Shown here piece by piece: positions 34,391-43,247 of a DNA stretch of 64,000 bases; position 1 is the stretch's first letter, and the number at the start of each line of letters is the position of its first letter. Origin of the DNA: Geothrix campi. GTDB lineage: Bacteria; Acidobacteriota; Holophagae; Holophagales; Holophagaceae. Where the stretch lies: assembly GCF_024609265.1 (NCBI RefSeq), contig NZ_JANHMP010000002.1:520490-584489 (forward strand), read 5' to 3'. A program made the translations under genes and the position numbers. The notes under the pieces were generated by a model that did no database searches, was not told the DNA's origin, and saw only the letters and a list, made by a program, of their open reading frames with translations.

Positions 34391-34720
34391 GCCAGCAAGT
34401 GCGGTTAGGGCCTGTTTTCAAAATGGATGCGAGCCGCGACGCCGTCCAGCCGCGACCATGGCTAGGCGACGGCCGAAGGGCGATGCGGGACATCGTTCGA
34501 GGTCGCCAACGCAGCCAGGGTTGCGGCTGGGCGACGTCCCGGAGGGCAAGGGGCGGCGCCCGGTGCGATGCTGCGTCAAGCTCCTCATCGATAGTACCGC
34601 TATCGCCTTCGTCGCTTTCCTCGCCTCGCTTGGGCGGCGCCCCTTGTGCGGCCACACCCCACTTTGAAAACAGGCCCTGAACGGTTTCGGGGTACCCTTG
34701 GAGTTCCCAGGGGGTTCCCC
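34391..34720. other. Intergenic region filled by a MITE-like element
   Basis: 330 bp between the divergent starts of anmK and the zinc-ribbon protein. About 270 bp of it is the MITE-like element, leaving only 17 bp on the left and 43 bp on the right. A second short stretch (gggttcccc) carries the presumed start region of the right gene. No other gene is visible. Confidence 0.7.
34408..34677. mobile_element. MITE-like element with terminal inverted repeats
   Basis: 270 bp. The ends are gggcctgttttcaaaatgg (34408-34426) and its reverse complement with one mismatch (34659-34677). TTA (34405-34407) and TGA (34678-34680) flank it, both of the TNA form used by some IS5-group transposases, though they differ in the middle base so a target duplication is not proven. 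The interior has no transposase; it looks like a non-autonomous element. Which IS could mobilise it is unknown. Confidence 0.65.
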
Positions 34721-35266
34721 ATGTTCTGGATCATTCTCATCGCCGGTATCGTGCTTTTCTTCGTCATGCGCGGGAAGAAGGACCGCCCCGAGCAGCTCGG
34801 CGCCTCGCGTCGTGCCCTGCCGACGGGCCCGCTGGAGCCGCACACCTTTCCCTGCCCCTACCCCAAGTGCCCCGCCTGCGGAGCCACCGGCGACAAGATG
34901 GTCCAGGATTGGGATGGCCTGCGCGCCGTGAAGTGGACTTGCGGTTATTGCGGCGCCCTGGCGGGCGTGCAGACTCTCAAGGACGAGGAGCTTCCGCCCT
35001 CCGCACGGCGGCGCCTGGGCCTGGACGCGCCGATGCAGGGTTCGGTCCCCATGCAGCAGGGCGGCTACGGTCAGCCCGGTGGCGGCATGGGCGGGCTGCT
35101 GACCGGCATGATGATCGGCAACATGATGGGTGGTGGCGGCCATCATCACGACGGGCAGAACAACGGCGACGGCTGGGGCGGCGGGTCTTCAGACGGTTCC
35201 TCCAGCGATTGGGGAGAGTCCAATTCCGGGTCCAGCGACTGGGGTGATTCCGGCGGGGATTGGTAG
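34721..35266 (+). CDS. Single-pass protein with zinc ribbon and Gly/Ser/Asp/His-rich tail
   Basis: 181 residues from ATG 34721; the open frame extends left into the MITE-like element, which argues against the earlier start. A transmembrane helix at 2-18 (FWIILIAGIVLFFVMRG) precedes a zinc ribbon (CPACGATG and CGYCGAL). The C-terminal third is low complexity: a Gly/Met stretch, HHH, then repeats of SSDWGxS and GGDW. The tail could bind metal or a surface partner. Function unknown. Confidence 0.65.
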   Translation: MFWIILIAGIVLFFVMRGKKDRPEQLGASRRALPTGPLEPHTFPCPYPKCPACGATGDKMVQDWDGLRAVKWTCGYCGALAGVQTLKDEELPPSARRRLGLDAPMQGSVPMQQGGYGQPGGGMGGLLTGMMIGNMMGGGGHHHDGQNNGDGWGGGSSDGSSSDWGESNSGSSDWGDSGGDW

Positions 35267-35352
35267 ATTCAGCGTCACCAGAACAAGGTGATCAGCTCAA
35301 TTGATCTTGCTTGAGATCAACGAGATAGCCGTACGTCTATGAATAGCGACGT

Positions 35353-35381
35353 TTGTATCGCTAATAGGCCTATTGGATATT
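35353..35381 (+). promoter_or_regulatory. Candidate promoter of the TonB-dependent receptor gene
   Basis: TTGTAT (35353-35358), a 17-bp spacer and GATATT (35376-35381) sit in an AT-rich stretch of the 222-bp intergenic region, 108 bp before the ATG. A partially palindromic segment (gatcagctcaattgatcttgc, near 35290) lies upstream and might be an operator. It matches the sigma-70 consensus only in part. Confidence 0.3.
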
Positions 35382-35488
35382 TTCCTTGATATGGACATTC
35401 AAATGCCCACTATGAAGCCACTTTCCTTCTGACCTTGGCCATCCCGTGGTGGCCAATCATTTCTGGAGCGGCTGTGGCCTGCCATCGC

Positions 35489-38308
35489 ATGCGTTATCTG
35501 ACTCTGCTTCTCGCCTCTGGGGCCATCCTGTCCGCCCAGACCACCGGGGCCCTCCAGGGCCGCGTGCTGGATTCCAAGGGGACCCCCGTTCCAGGCGCCC
35601 GGGTCGCCGTGACTGGGGCCGGTGTCCAGGGCGAAAGGTCGACACTTACCGATGCCTCAGGCTCGTACCGGATCGGCCTCCTGCCTCCCGGCGTGGTCAC
35701 GGTGACTGTCACGAAGGAGAGTCTCAATACGGCCAAGGCACAAGTTCAGGTGGGCCTGGACAAGACGGCTACGGTCGAACTGAAGATGGCGTCCGTGGCG
35801 TCCGCCGAGGTGGAAGTACTCGGCACCAGCACGGTGGTCGACATGAAGGCCACGACCGCTGGTGGGAACTACACCGCCGAATCCATTTCAAAGCTGAATG
35901 TGTCCCGGGATTTCGCCAACATCGCCCTGCTGGCACCTGGCGTCACCACCGAGGGCAGCATGCCCAACGGCAATCAGGGAATGAAGATCTACGGGGCCTC
36001 GGGTGCCGAAAACAACTATGTTGTAGATGGCATGAACGCCACGAACGTGGAGTTTGGAACTCAGGGGAAGAAGATCCCCATGGAGTTCATCCAGGAATTC
36101 CAGGTGAAGACCGGGGGCTACGAAGCCGAATATGGCAAGGCGCTGGGCGGCATCATCAACGTGATCACGAAGTCCGGTGGCAACGACTTCGCGGGGGATG
36201 TGTTTGCCTACTCCGAAGGGGGATTTCTCAAGACTGGGAACAAGCACCAGAATGAAGGCAACCTCTCACAGCCTCTTCTTCTGGAAAACAAGACAACGGA
36301 ATTGGGCTTTGATGTCGGTGGCCCCATCATCAAGGACAGGCTCTGGTACTTCATCGCATTTGACCGCCGGACGAACAAGCAGACCAATCTGATTCGATCA
36401 GCAGATCCCACCGTTGATGGGCTGAAGGCGCCTACCGATTCGACCCGTGATTTGTTCGCCCTGAAACTCACTTGGCATCCTACCGAGGGCCAGAGTTTCA
36501 TTGCTTCCGTGGTGGGTGATCCCGAAAAGATCACTGGCGCAGTGGTTGCACCCAAGGGCACCCAGGGCACCTGGGATGGTGAGAGGAAGATCGGTGGTAC
36601 CGACTTCAGCCTTCGTTATGAGATCTCAGGGGACAAGTGGTTTGGGCAGCTGCAGTACAGCCAGCACGAAGAGACAAACTCGACCCTTCCAGGCGCCGGG
36701 GCCAACGATATCAAGCTGGTGGACAATACCCTGGGCGGATCCGAGAGTGGCGGTTTTGGGCGCTGGGATGACAAGAAGTTCACCCGCAACAACATCACAG
36801 GCTCCATCACTGCGTTCCTGGATTTCTTCGGTTCCCACGAACTCAAGGCTGGTTTCGATCTTCAGAGCGACAAGGCTGACATCCATCGCAGCTACACGGG
36901 TGGGCAGCAGGTCACCCTCCTGAACGACGATGGGTTGGGTAATGCGGATTCGAAGATCTATTCCCACTACTGGTGGACCAACGCTGCCGGGACCCTTGGG
37001 TTTCCCTATGACCCGGATCCCACCTCGGTTTTCAACGCGCCCAGCATCGTCTTCGCTTCCAAGCCCAAGCACGAGAGCAGGTCTTTCTTCCTTCAGGATA
37101 AATGGAGCCCCACTGCCCGGCTGAACATCAACCTGGGTGTCCGTGTGGACAACACGGATGTGAAGGATCAGTTCGGTGTCACCGCCTTCTCCTTGAAGAA
37201 CGAGTACGCCCCACGTCTGGGGTTCATCTACGACTTCCGCGGCAAAGGCCAGGACAAGGTCTATGGCAGCTTCTCCCGCTACTACGAGCAGGTTCCCCTG
37301 GATCTGGTGATCCGCTCCTTCAGCGTGGAACGCAATCCAACCACCTACAACTACAGCGGCACTGGCATGGCGCCAAACGCGACTGCCGAGGCCTTCTTGA
37401 CTGCCCAGGCCCAGGCCGCCGATCCAACGGCGCCACCGGTTGTCTCGACCATCGTCGGGTCCTATGTCGAGCCGGTGGATAAGAACCTGAAGGGGTCTTA
37501 CTCGGATGAGATTCTCATCGGGGCCGAGACGACCTTCGACAACCTCTACATCTTTGGCGGCAAGTTCATCCGCCGCTACCTTGGGCGGGCCATTGAGGAC
37601 GGTCTGGACGTGACTTCCCCCCTGGGTGATTACTTCATCATGAACCCCGGTCAGAGTTCTCCCGCGGGTGTTACCTATCCCCAGGCCATCCGGGACTACA
37701 AGGGTTTCGAGTTCACGGCCCAGCGCCGCTTGTCGGACCACTACACCTGGCAGGTCAGCTACCTCTGGAGCGAACTGAAGGGCAACTACGAAGGTGCCTT
37801 CCAGGGGATCGGCGGAGCAGACGGGACGGGCCAGCTGGATCCCAACATCAATGCCGCCTTCGACCTTCCCGAGTTCATCGTGAACAGCTACGGACTTCTG
37901 AGCGGAGACCGAAAGCACCAATTCAAGGCGAATGGGGCTTACGAGTGGGATTTCGGCCTGACCTTGGGGGCCAACCTGGTCTACCAGAGCGGCACGCCCA
38001 TAAGCCGGCTGGGCTACCACAGCGGGTATGGCCGGTATGAACTGTTCCTGCTGCCCCGGGGGACCGAGGGGCGCACCCCCGACACCACCCGCCTGGATGT
38101 GAACTTGGCCTATGCCCTGAAGCTGACCAACAAGCAGCGCCTCCGTTTTGTTCTCGAGGTCACGAACCTGCTGGATTCCCAGACAACGACCGTGGTCGAC
38201 CAAAGGTATGACTTCACCCAGGGCGGACCTGTCAATCCGAACTATAAGGGGGGCTTCTACTTCCAGGCGCCACGCTCCGTGCGCCTAGGCATTCGATACA
38301 GTTTCTGA
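35489..38308 (+). CDS. TonB-dependent outer-membrane receptor with N-terminal carboxypeptidase-regulatory domain
   Basis: 939 residues from ATG 35489, which starts a normal signal peptide (MRYLTLLLASGAILSAQ); the frame opens earlier with TTG. About 22-100 is a CarboxypepD-reg-like beta sandwich (GALQGRVLDSKGTPVPGARV). A plug domain (about 115-230, with YVVDGMNATNVEF and EFQVKTGGYEAEYGKALGGIINVITKSG) and a 22-strand barrel follow, ending in the aromatic C-terminus IRYSF. This Oar-like layout is abundant in Acidobacteriota. Substrate not predictable. Monocistronic. Confidence 0.92.
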   Translation: MRYLTLLLASGAILSAQTTGALQGRVLDSKGTPVPGARVAVTGAGVQGERSTLTDASGSYRIGLLPPGVVTVTVTKESLNTAKAQVQVGLDKTATVELKMASVASAEVEVLGTSTVVDMKATTAGGNYTAESISKLNVSRDFANIALLAPGVTTEGSMPNGNQGMKIYGASGAENNYVVDGMNATNVEFGTQGKKIPMEFIQEFQVKTGGYEAEYGKALGGIINVITKSGGNDFAGDVFAYSEGGFLKTGNKHQNEGNLSQPLLLENKTTELGFDVGGPIIKDRLWYFIAFDRRTNKQTNLIRSADPTVDGLKAPTDSTRDLFALKLTWHPTEGQSFIASVVGDPEKITGAVVAPKGTQGTWDGERKIGGTDFSLRYEISGDKWFGQLQYSQHEETNSTLPGAGANDIKLVDNTLGGSESGGFGRWDDKKFTRNNITGSITAFLDFFGSHELKAGFDLQSDKADIHRSYTGGQQVTLLNDDGLGNADSKIYSHYWWTNAAGTLGFPYDPDPTSVFNAPSIVFASKPKHESRSFFLQDKWSPTARLNINLGVRVDNTDVKDQFGVTAFSLKNEYAPRLGFIYDFRGKGQDKVYGSFSRYYEQVPLDLVIRSFSVERNPTTYNYSGTGMAPNATAEAFLTAQAQAADPTAPPVVSTIVGSYVEPVDKNLKGSYSDEILIGAETTFDNLYIFGGKFIRRYLGRAIEDGLDVTSPLGDYFIMNPGQSSPAGVTYPQAIRDYKGFEFTAQRRLSDHYTWQVSYLWSELKGNYEGAFQGIGGADGTGQLDPNINAAFDLPEFIVNSYGLLSGDRKHQFKANGAYEWDFGLTLGANLVYQSGTPISRLGYHSGYGRYELFLLPRGTEGRTPDTTRLDVNLAYALKLTNKQRLRFVLEVTNLLDSQTTTVVDQRYDFTQGGPVNPNYKGGFYFQAPRSVRLGIRYSF

Positions 38309-38326
38309 AACTCGCGCGGATATAGG

Positions 38327-38354
38327 CAAAGCGGCTCCTCAGGGGGCCGCTTTG
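38327..38354 (+). terminator. Terminator after the TonB-dependent receptor
   Basis: Stem caaagcggc/gccgctttg (38327-38335 with 38346-38354). The loop tcctcagggg is partly pairable. The T-tract is poor. It lies between two convergent genes and may act in both directions. Confidence 0.6.
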
Positions 38355-38364
38355 TCGTCGCGCT

Positions 38365-38649
38365 CTACAACACCTTGGGGACGACGAAGTGCCCCCGGTC
38401 CTGCTCAGGCGCGTTGGCCAAAGCCTCCGCCTGGGTGAAGGTGTCGCGCGGTGCGTCATCCCGCCGGGGCAGGGGTTTCCCGAGGCCGGCCAGCATGGGC
38501 TCCACGCTATCCAGGTCCAGTTCGTCCAGGCTGGCTGCATGGGTGAGCATGCGGGTCATGGCGACGCGCATGGGTTCGATCTCCTCCTCCCTCAGGCTCA
38601 GGTGGGCCAGGGCGGCGCAGCGCAGTACATCCTCGCGGGTGACATCCAT
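38365..38649 (-). CDS. gatC: Asp/Glu-tRNA amidotransferase subunit C
   Basis: 94 residues, usual length. With GatA and GatB it converts misacylated Glu-tRNA-Gln or Asp-tRNA-Asn to the amide. The helix-turn signature VLRCAALAHLSLREEEIEPM, LDLDSVEPM and the C-terminal loop RDDAPRDTFTQAEALANAPEQ and GHFVVPKVL are all typical. gatA does not follow; gatC is coupled instead behind tsaD with a 1-bp gap. Confidence 0.93.
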   Translation of the reverse strand: MDVTREDVLRCAALAHLSLREEEIEPMRVAMTRMLTHAASLDELDLDSVEPMLAGLGKPLPRRDDAPRDTFTQAEALANAPEQDRGHFVVPKVL

Positions 38650-38650
38650 C

Positions 38651-39673
38651 TCAAGCTCCGAGTTTCAGGTCTGCGTCGGCATTCTGGATCCAGGGTTCTG
38701 GGTCCGGCGCCAGCAGAGCACCGGCCGCGCCGATCATGGCGCCGTTGTCCGTGCAGAGGCGGGGTTCGGGGATGGCCAGGATGAGTCCTTCGCGGGCCGC
38801 CAGTGTCGCCGCGTCGGCCCGCAATCTGGAATTGCAGGCCACCCCGCCGCTGATCACCAGGCTGCGGGCCCCATGTTGCTCCGCCAGCGCCGGGATGGGT
38901 TTCAGGAGCCAGGTGGAGATGGCTTCCTGCAGGCTGCGACAGAGGCCCAGTACTTCAGGATCTTCGGATCCCGCCGTGGCCAGGCGCGGATTCCGCTCCA
39001 CCCGCAGCTTCACGGCTGTCTTCAGGCCGGAGAAGCTCCAGGAGGCCTTGCCATCGCGGAATTTGGGCGGCGTGAAGGGCTCCGCGGCGCGAGCCGCGAC
39101 CCGGGCGCAGGCATCCACCACCGGGCCGCCAGGATAGCCCAGGTTCAGCATGCGGGCGGTCTTGTCGAAGGCTTCACCCGCGGCATCGTCGCGGGTCTTC
39201 TGAAGGAGCTGCAGCGAGGTCCAGTCCTTCGCCAAGTAGAGATGCGTGTGCCCCCCGGACACCAGCAGCACGAGGGCCGGGAAGGGCAGGTCCGGATTGG
39301 CGAAGCGGGCGGCGTTGAGGTGTCCCAGCAGGTGGTGGACGCCCACCCAGGGCAGGCCCTCACGCCAGGCTACGGCTTTGCTGGCGCTGAAGGTAGCCAG
39401 CAGGCTGCCCACCAGACCGGGGCCACGAGTGACGGCGATGCGGTCGAGGTCCTTCAGCCCAATCCCGGCTTGCGCCAAGGCCCCGGCCATGACCGAGCGG
39501 ACTTGCAGCAGGTGCTCCCGCGCGGCCAGTTCAGGGACCACACCGCCGAAAGGGCCATGGATGGCATCCTGGCTTTCCCGCACCAGGGAGCGCAGCACGG
39601 GGCCTGAGGTCGTCTCCTCCACCACCGCGGCGGAGCAGTCGTCGCAGGAGGATTCCAGGCCGAGGATCAGCAT
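38651..39673 (-). CDS. tsaD: tRNA N6-threonylcarbamoyladenosine transferase TsaD
   Basis: 340 residues from ATG 39673; an ATG seven codons upstream is less likely. It transfers threonylcarbamoyl to A37 of ANN-decoding tRNAs. Family motifs: LGLESSCDDCSAAVV, GGVVPELAAREH, the metal-binding HHLLGH, LVSGGHT, and near the end SGGVACNSRLR with the ligand DNGAMIGAAGA. It heads a tsaD-gatC pair and is divergent from an exported protein by 35 bp. Confidence 0.96.
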   Translation of the reverse strand: MLILGLESSCDDCSAAVVEETTSGPVLRSLVRESQDAIHGPFGGVVPELAAREHLLQVRSVMAGALAQAGIGLKDLDRIAVTRGPGLVGSLLATFSASKAVAWREGLPWVGVHHLLGHLNAARFANPDLPFPALVLLVSGGHTHLYLAKDWTSLQLLQKTRDDAAGEAFDKTARMLNLGYPGGPVVDACARVAARAAEPFTPPKFRDGKASWSFSGLKTAVKLRVERNPRLATAGSEDPEVLGLCRSLQEAISTWLLKPIPALAEQHGARSLVISGGVACNSRLRADAATLAAREGLILAIPEPRLCTDNGAMIGAAGALLAPDPEPWIQNADADLKLGA

Positions 39674-39708
39674 CCGGATAGTGTAACTTGGCACCAGGAG
39701 CCTACCTC

Positions 39709-40938
39709 ATGCGCAGTCTGATGCTGTTGCTGCTGCCGGCCGTCCTGATGGCCCAGCGCCCACCAGCCTCCCCCGCCGATGCCTTCAACCGTGAGCTGAA
39801 GCGCAACCGGTTCGGCACTTGGCTGGTGCTGGAGGACGAGGGCGCAGCCTGGGGCGCGGCCACGCGGTCCGCTCTGGACGAGGAGCCAATGGTGCTCCTG
39901 AACCTCCCGCTGAAGGTGGTGGCGGGGGGCAAGAAGCCGGATGCGCTTGCGCCCGTGCTCCGGGAACGTTTCGGATGGCCGAAGGGGGCGCATTGGGCCC
40001 TGGTGGACGCCCAGGGCCGGGTGCGGGCGGAAGGGGCCGAAACTCCAGCCCCGGCCGCCCTGGGCCGGGCGGTGGACCAGGCGGGAACCTTGTCCCGTGC
40101 CCAGGAACTGGAGGCCTTCCTCCGGCAGAATCCGGATCGGCTGGATGCCCGGATGGCTCTGTGCGACGAGCATCTCCTCGTGGCGAGTCGGCGGACCCGG
40201 AAGGTCCTGGGCCCTCCGGCGACCCAGCCAGCCACGCCCCAGGGTTCCGCCGCCGTGAAGCAGCTGGACCCTGAGCCGGACCTGAAGATCTGGGCCCAGG
40301 CCGCCCAGCAGCTGGATGCAATTCTCTGGGATGTCGAAGGAATGCTTGTCGGATTCCAGGGGATGATGTTCATCCAGCGGGTACGCCGATCCGCGGCGGA
40401 ACACTCCCCGGTCATGGTGGCGGTGTTGACACGGCATAAGGGTGCCATGGAGGCAGTGTTGCGCGGACGGCCCGAGATTTTCGAGGCCTGGGACCTCTGG
40501 ATCATGGCTTCCCAGAAGTGCGGCGGGTGGCCTCTCCAGCCCCTACTGGCCTCACTCCACCCGCTACCCGGAACGGGACCTGGCGCTTGGCCGCCTGAGG
40601 GTGTCCTCGCAGAGTACGTGAAGGATGCGAAGTTCCGCGGCGACTGGGGAGCCATCCGTGAAGTCCTGGAGCCCCGGTGGGCCGGCCAGAGGGATGCCGT
40701 GCTGGATGGACGGCTGGAATACGGGAACAACGCCCTGCTCTGGGACTGGATCCTCGGACCTTTGCTTGAGGCGCAGGTCGCCCAGGGAGATGTCGGGGCC
40801 GCCGACCAGGTTCTGAACGAGGCGGCCGAGGTGGCCGGTTGGCCGGGCCTGCCCGCCAAGGCCCAGGACCTGGGCATGCGTCTGAAGCGCCCGGATCTTG
40901 CCGCCCGCTGGGGCGCCCTCGCCGTGAAGGGCCGATGA
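39709..40938 (+). CDS. Exported protein, unknown, with possible thioredoxin-like N-terminal domain
   Basis: 409 residues from ATG 39709 with a signal peptide (MRSLMLLLLPAVLMAQ). Residues about 25-130 have a thioredoxin-like layout (GTWLVLEDEGAAWGAAT, EEPMVLLNLPLKVV, HWALVDAQGRV) but no cysteine pair. The rest is alpha-helical with tetratricopeptide-like features (LLEAQVAQGDVGAADQVLNEAAEVAG). I recognise no family. It overlaps priA by 4 bp (ATGA), so the two are co-transcribed. Confidence 0.6.
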   Translation: MRSLMLLLLPAVLMAQRPPASPADAFNRELKRNRFGTWLVLEDEGAAWGAATRSALDEEPMVLLNLPLKVVAGGKKPDALAPVLRERFGWPKGAHWALVDAQGRVRAEGAETPAPAALGRAVDQAGTLSRAQELEAFLRQNPDRLDARMALCDEHLLVASRRTRKVLGPPATQPATPQGSAAVKQLDPEPDLKIWAQAAQQLDAILWDVEGMLVGFQGMMFIQRVRRSAAEHSPVMVAVLTRHKGAMEAVLRGRPEIFEAWDLWIMASQKCGGWPLQPLLASLHPLPGTGPGAWPPEGVLAEYVKDAKFRGDWGAIREVLEPRWAGQRDAVLDGRLEYGNNALLWDWILGPLLEAQVAQGDVGAADQVLNEAAEVAGWPGLPAKAQDLGMRLKRPDLAARWGALAVKGR

Positions 40939-43205
40939 GCCTCGTCCCCACCCGCATCCAGCTGAACCGTCCGCTACCGCCCCTCACCTACCTGGCCCCC
41001 GAGGGCCTGCCGGCAGGGGTGCGGGTGCGGGTGCGGGTGCGGAACAGCCTGGCGGTGGGGTTGGTCATGGGGCCTGACCCCGCGCCGCCGGCGGCGAAGC
41101 TGCGGCCCGTGGATGCGGTCATCGATCCCTTCCCGCTGTTGCCGCCGAAGCTACGGGAGCTGCAAGCCTTCGCCGCGCGCTACTACGGCTGTCTGGAGGC
41201 GCACCTGCTGCCCCTCAGCCTGCCCCAGGCCATGTTGCCCCACTGGGAGGCGGATGAGGATGGCCAGCGGCTCTCCTTCCACCGCGACCGGGGTGCCTGG
41301 GAGGTGCTCGTCGAGCTGGGCGAGGCCTGGCACCGCGACCCGGCCATCCTGCCTACCCTGCTGCACAGGGCTGCCTTGCGCGGGGCTGGGTTCACGGAGG
41401 TCCGCCTCACCGGCGCGCCACATCCGCCACGGGTGACACCATCCCAGGCCAAGGTGCTGCTCGCGTTGGAGGATGCGGGCGGGGCCCTGATGGAGCCGGA
41501 GCTGCTGGAAGCCGCAGCGGTTGGCGCCTCCGTACTGGGCACCCTGGAAAAGCGGGGGCTCATCGAACGGATGAAGCGGGTGGATCTGCTGGGCCAGCGG
41601 CGCGAGGCGGGTGTGGACCGCACGGTAGTCCTGAACGAGGAGCAGCGGACGGCCCTGGAGGCGGTGACACTCGGGGCCTTCGGCGTCCACCTGCTCCAGG
41701 GCGTCACGGGGTCAGGGAAAACAGAGGTGTACCTTGAGCTGGCCGAGCGGGTGCTGGCGACAGGTCGCCGCGTGCTCTGGCTGGTGCCGGAGATAGGACT
41801 CACGGCCCGGTTGCTCGATCGTCTGGAGGCCCGCTTCCCGGGCCGCATCGCCGTGGGTCACGCGGGCCTGAACGCTGGTGAGAAGCACGGCGATGTGGTG
41901 CGCCTGCTCTTCAACGGTGCCGACCTCTTCGTGGGCGTGCGGAACGCCGTGTTGGCGCCTCTGCGCGACATCGGCCTCATCATTGTGGACGAGGAGCACG
42001 AGGGCTCGTACAAGTCGGAGGAGCACCCCCGCATCCACGCCCGGGATCTGGCCATCAAGCGGGCCCAGCTCGAGGGCTGCCCCATCATTCTGGGCAGCGC
42101 CACGCCCAGCCTCGAAAGCTGGCAGGCCGCGCAGACCGGACGCTACCGCCTGCTCCAGCTGAAGCAGCGACCCGCTGGCATCACCCTGCCGACGGTGGAG
42201 ATCGTGGATCTGCGCGACGCCTACCGGCAGCTGCGACGGAAGGTGATCCTCACGCCAATGCTAATGCAGGCCCTGTCAGACGTCCTGGCGAAGGGCGAGC
42301 AGGCGCTCCTGCTGCTGAACCGCCGGGGCTACGAGAATTTCTGGATGTGCCGGGCCTGTGGCAAGACGCTGGGCTGCCCACACTGTGCCATCTCACTCAC
42401 CTACCACCGGGGCGACTTTCGCCTGCGCTGCCACCTTTGCGGCCACGAGACCGTGCCGCCGGAGGCCTGCCCCGACTGCGGGGCCGACCACCTGCGCGGC
42501 GTAGGCGAAGGCACCGAACAGGTGGAGGAGCACCTGAACCAGCTCTTTCCCAGCGCCCGCATCCTGCGCCTGGACCGGGACACCACACGGCGCCGTGGCT
42601 CCTTCGAGGCTGGGCTGCTGGCCGCCGAGGCCGGGGAGGTGGACATCCTCGTCGGCACCCAGATGCTCGCCAAGGGGCACACCTTCCCGAAGCTCACCCT
42701 GGTGGGCGTGCTCAACGCGGACCAGGGGTTGAAGGTGGCCGACTTCCGGGCCTCGGAACGCACCTTCCAGCTGCTCACCCAGGTGGCAGGGCGGGCTGGC
42801 CGGGGCGAACTGTCGGGCCGCGTGATCCTCCAGACCTACTCGCCGGAACACCCGGCCATCACCTTCGCCCTGGCCCAGGATTTCGAAGGCTTCGCGGCCT
42901 CGGAGCTGCCCTTCCGCGAAGGTCTGGGCTACCCGCCCTTCACGGCCCTCTCCCTCTACCGAGCTGAGGCCGATACCCTGCAAGAGGCGCGGGAGGCCCT
43001 GGATGGGTTCCGGCAGCGCCTGTCGGTCCCGGGCCTGCGTGTGCTCGGCCCCCTGGAGGCGCCCGTTCCGCGGGTGCGCGATCGCTGGCGCATGCACCTG
43101 CTGCTCAAGGGTCCACGGGGCGCGCTGGGCGAAGTCCTCGCCCGGCATCCCCTCGCCCCCGCAGGCCCCATCAGCCTCGATCGGGACCCCATCCAGTTCG
43201 GATGA
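40935..43205 (+). CDS. priA: Primosomal replication restart helicase PriA
   Basis: 756 residues from ATG 40935 (ATGA overlap; the ORF runs back into the preceding gene). It reloads the replisome at collapsed forks. After the 3'-DNA-binding domain (about 1-110) come the winged helix, the helicase with Walker A GSGKTEVYL near 258 and DEEHEGSYKSEE, and eight cysteines binding two zincs (CRACGKTLGCPHC; CHLCG; CPDCG). Further helicase motifs are GTQMLAKGH and AGRAGRGE. A four-copy hexanucleotide repeat (VRVRVRVR) lies near residues 29-36. Confidence 0.96.
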   Translation: MSLVPTRIQLNRPLPPLTYLAPEGLPAGVRVRVRVRNSLAVGLVMGPDPAPPAAKLRPVDAVIDPFPLLPPKLRELQAFAARYYGCLEAHLLPLSLPQAMLPHWEADEDGQRLSFHRDRGAWEVLVELGEAWHRDPAILPTLLHRAALRGAGFTEVRLTGAPHPPRVTPSQAKVLLALEDAGGALMEPELLEAAAVGASVLGTLEKRGLIERMKRVDLLGQRREAGVDRTVVLNEEQRTALEAVTLGAFGVHLLQGVTGSGKTEVYLELAERVLATGRRVLWLVPEIGLTARLLDRLEARFPGRIAVGHAGLNAGEKHGDVVRLLFNGADLFVGVRNAVLAPLRDIGLIIVDEEHEGSYKSEEHPRIHARDLAIKRAQLEGCPIILGSATPSLESWQAAQTGRYRLLQLKQRPAGITLPTVEIVDLRDAYRQLRRKVILTPMLMQALSDVLAKGEQALLLLNRRGYENFWMCRACGKTLGCPHCAISLTYHRGDFRLRCHLCGHETVPPEACPDCGADHLRGVGEGTEQVEEHLNQLFPSARILRLDRDTTRRRGSFEAGLLAAEAGEVDILVGTQMLAKGHTFPKLTLVGVLNADQGLKVADFRASERTFQLLTQVAGRAGRGELSGRVILQTYSPEHPAITFALAQDFEGFAASELPFREGLGYPPFTALSLYRAEADTLQEAREALDGFRQRLSVPGLRVLGPLEAPVPRVRDRWRMHLLLKGPRGALGEVLARHPLAPAGPISLDRDPIQFG
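41018..41041 (+). repeat. Four-copy hexanucleotide tandem repeat in priA
   Basis: ggtgcg repeated four times without a mismatch, encoding alternating Val-Arg in the N-terminal DNA-binding domain. The unit is a multiple of three, so slippage would change length without a frameshift. Confidence 0.85.
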
Positions 43206-43227
43206 AAAAGGGCCCCCGAAGGGGCCC
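43205..43227 (-). terminator. Intrinsic terminator of the pilus operon
   Basis: Read on the minus strand: gggcccc, ttcg tetraloop, ggggccc, then ttttt (43210-43227 with 43205-43209). It starts 20 bp after the pilY1 stop and abuts the convergent priA stop. Confidence 0.9.
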
Positions 43228-43247
43228 ATGGTTGGCGGAAGCTGGAA

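Noticed and set aside
34407..34678. Short open frames inside the MITE-like element taken as genes.
   Set aside because: They lack start signals and recognisable domains and end within the inverted termini.
36626..38203. A 525-codon open frame antisense to the TonB-dependent receptor.
   Set aside because: Shadow of a strong receptor gene with complete barrel motifs.
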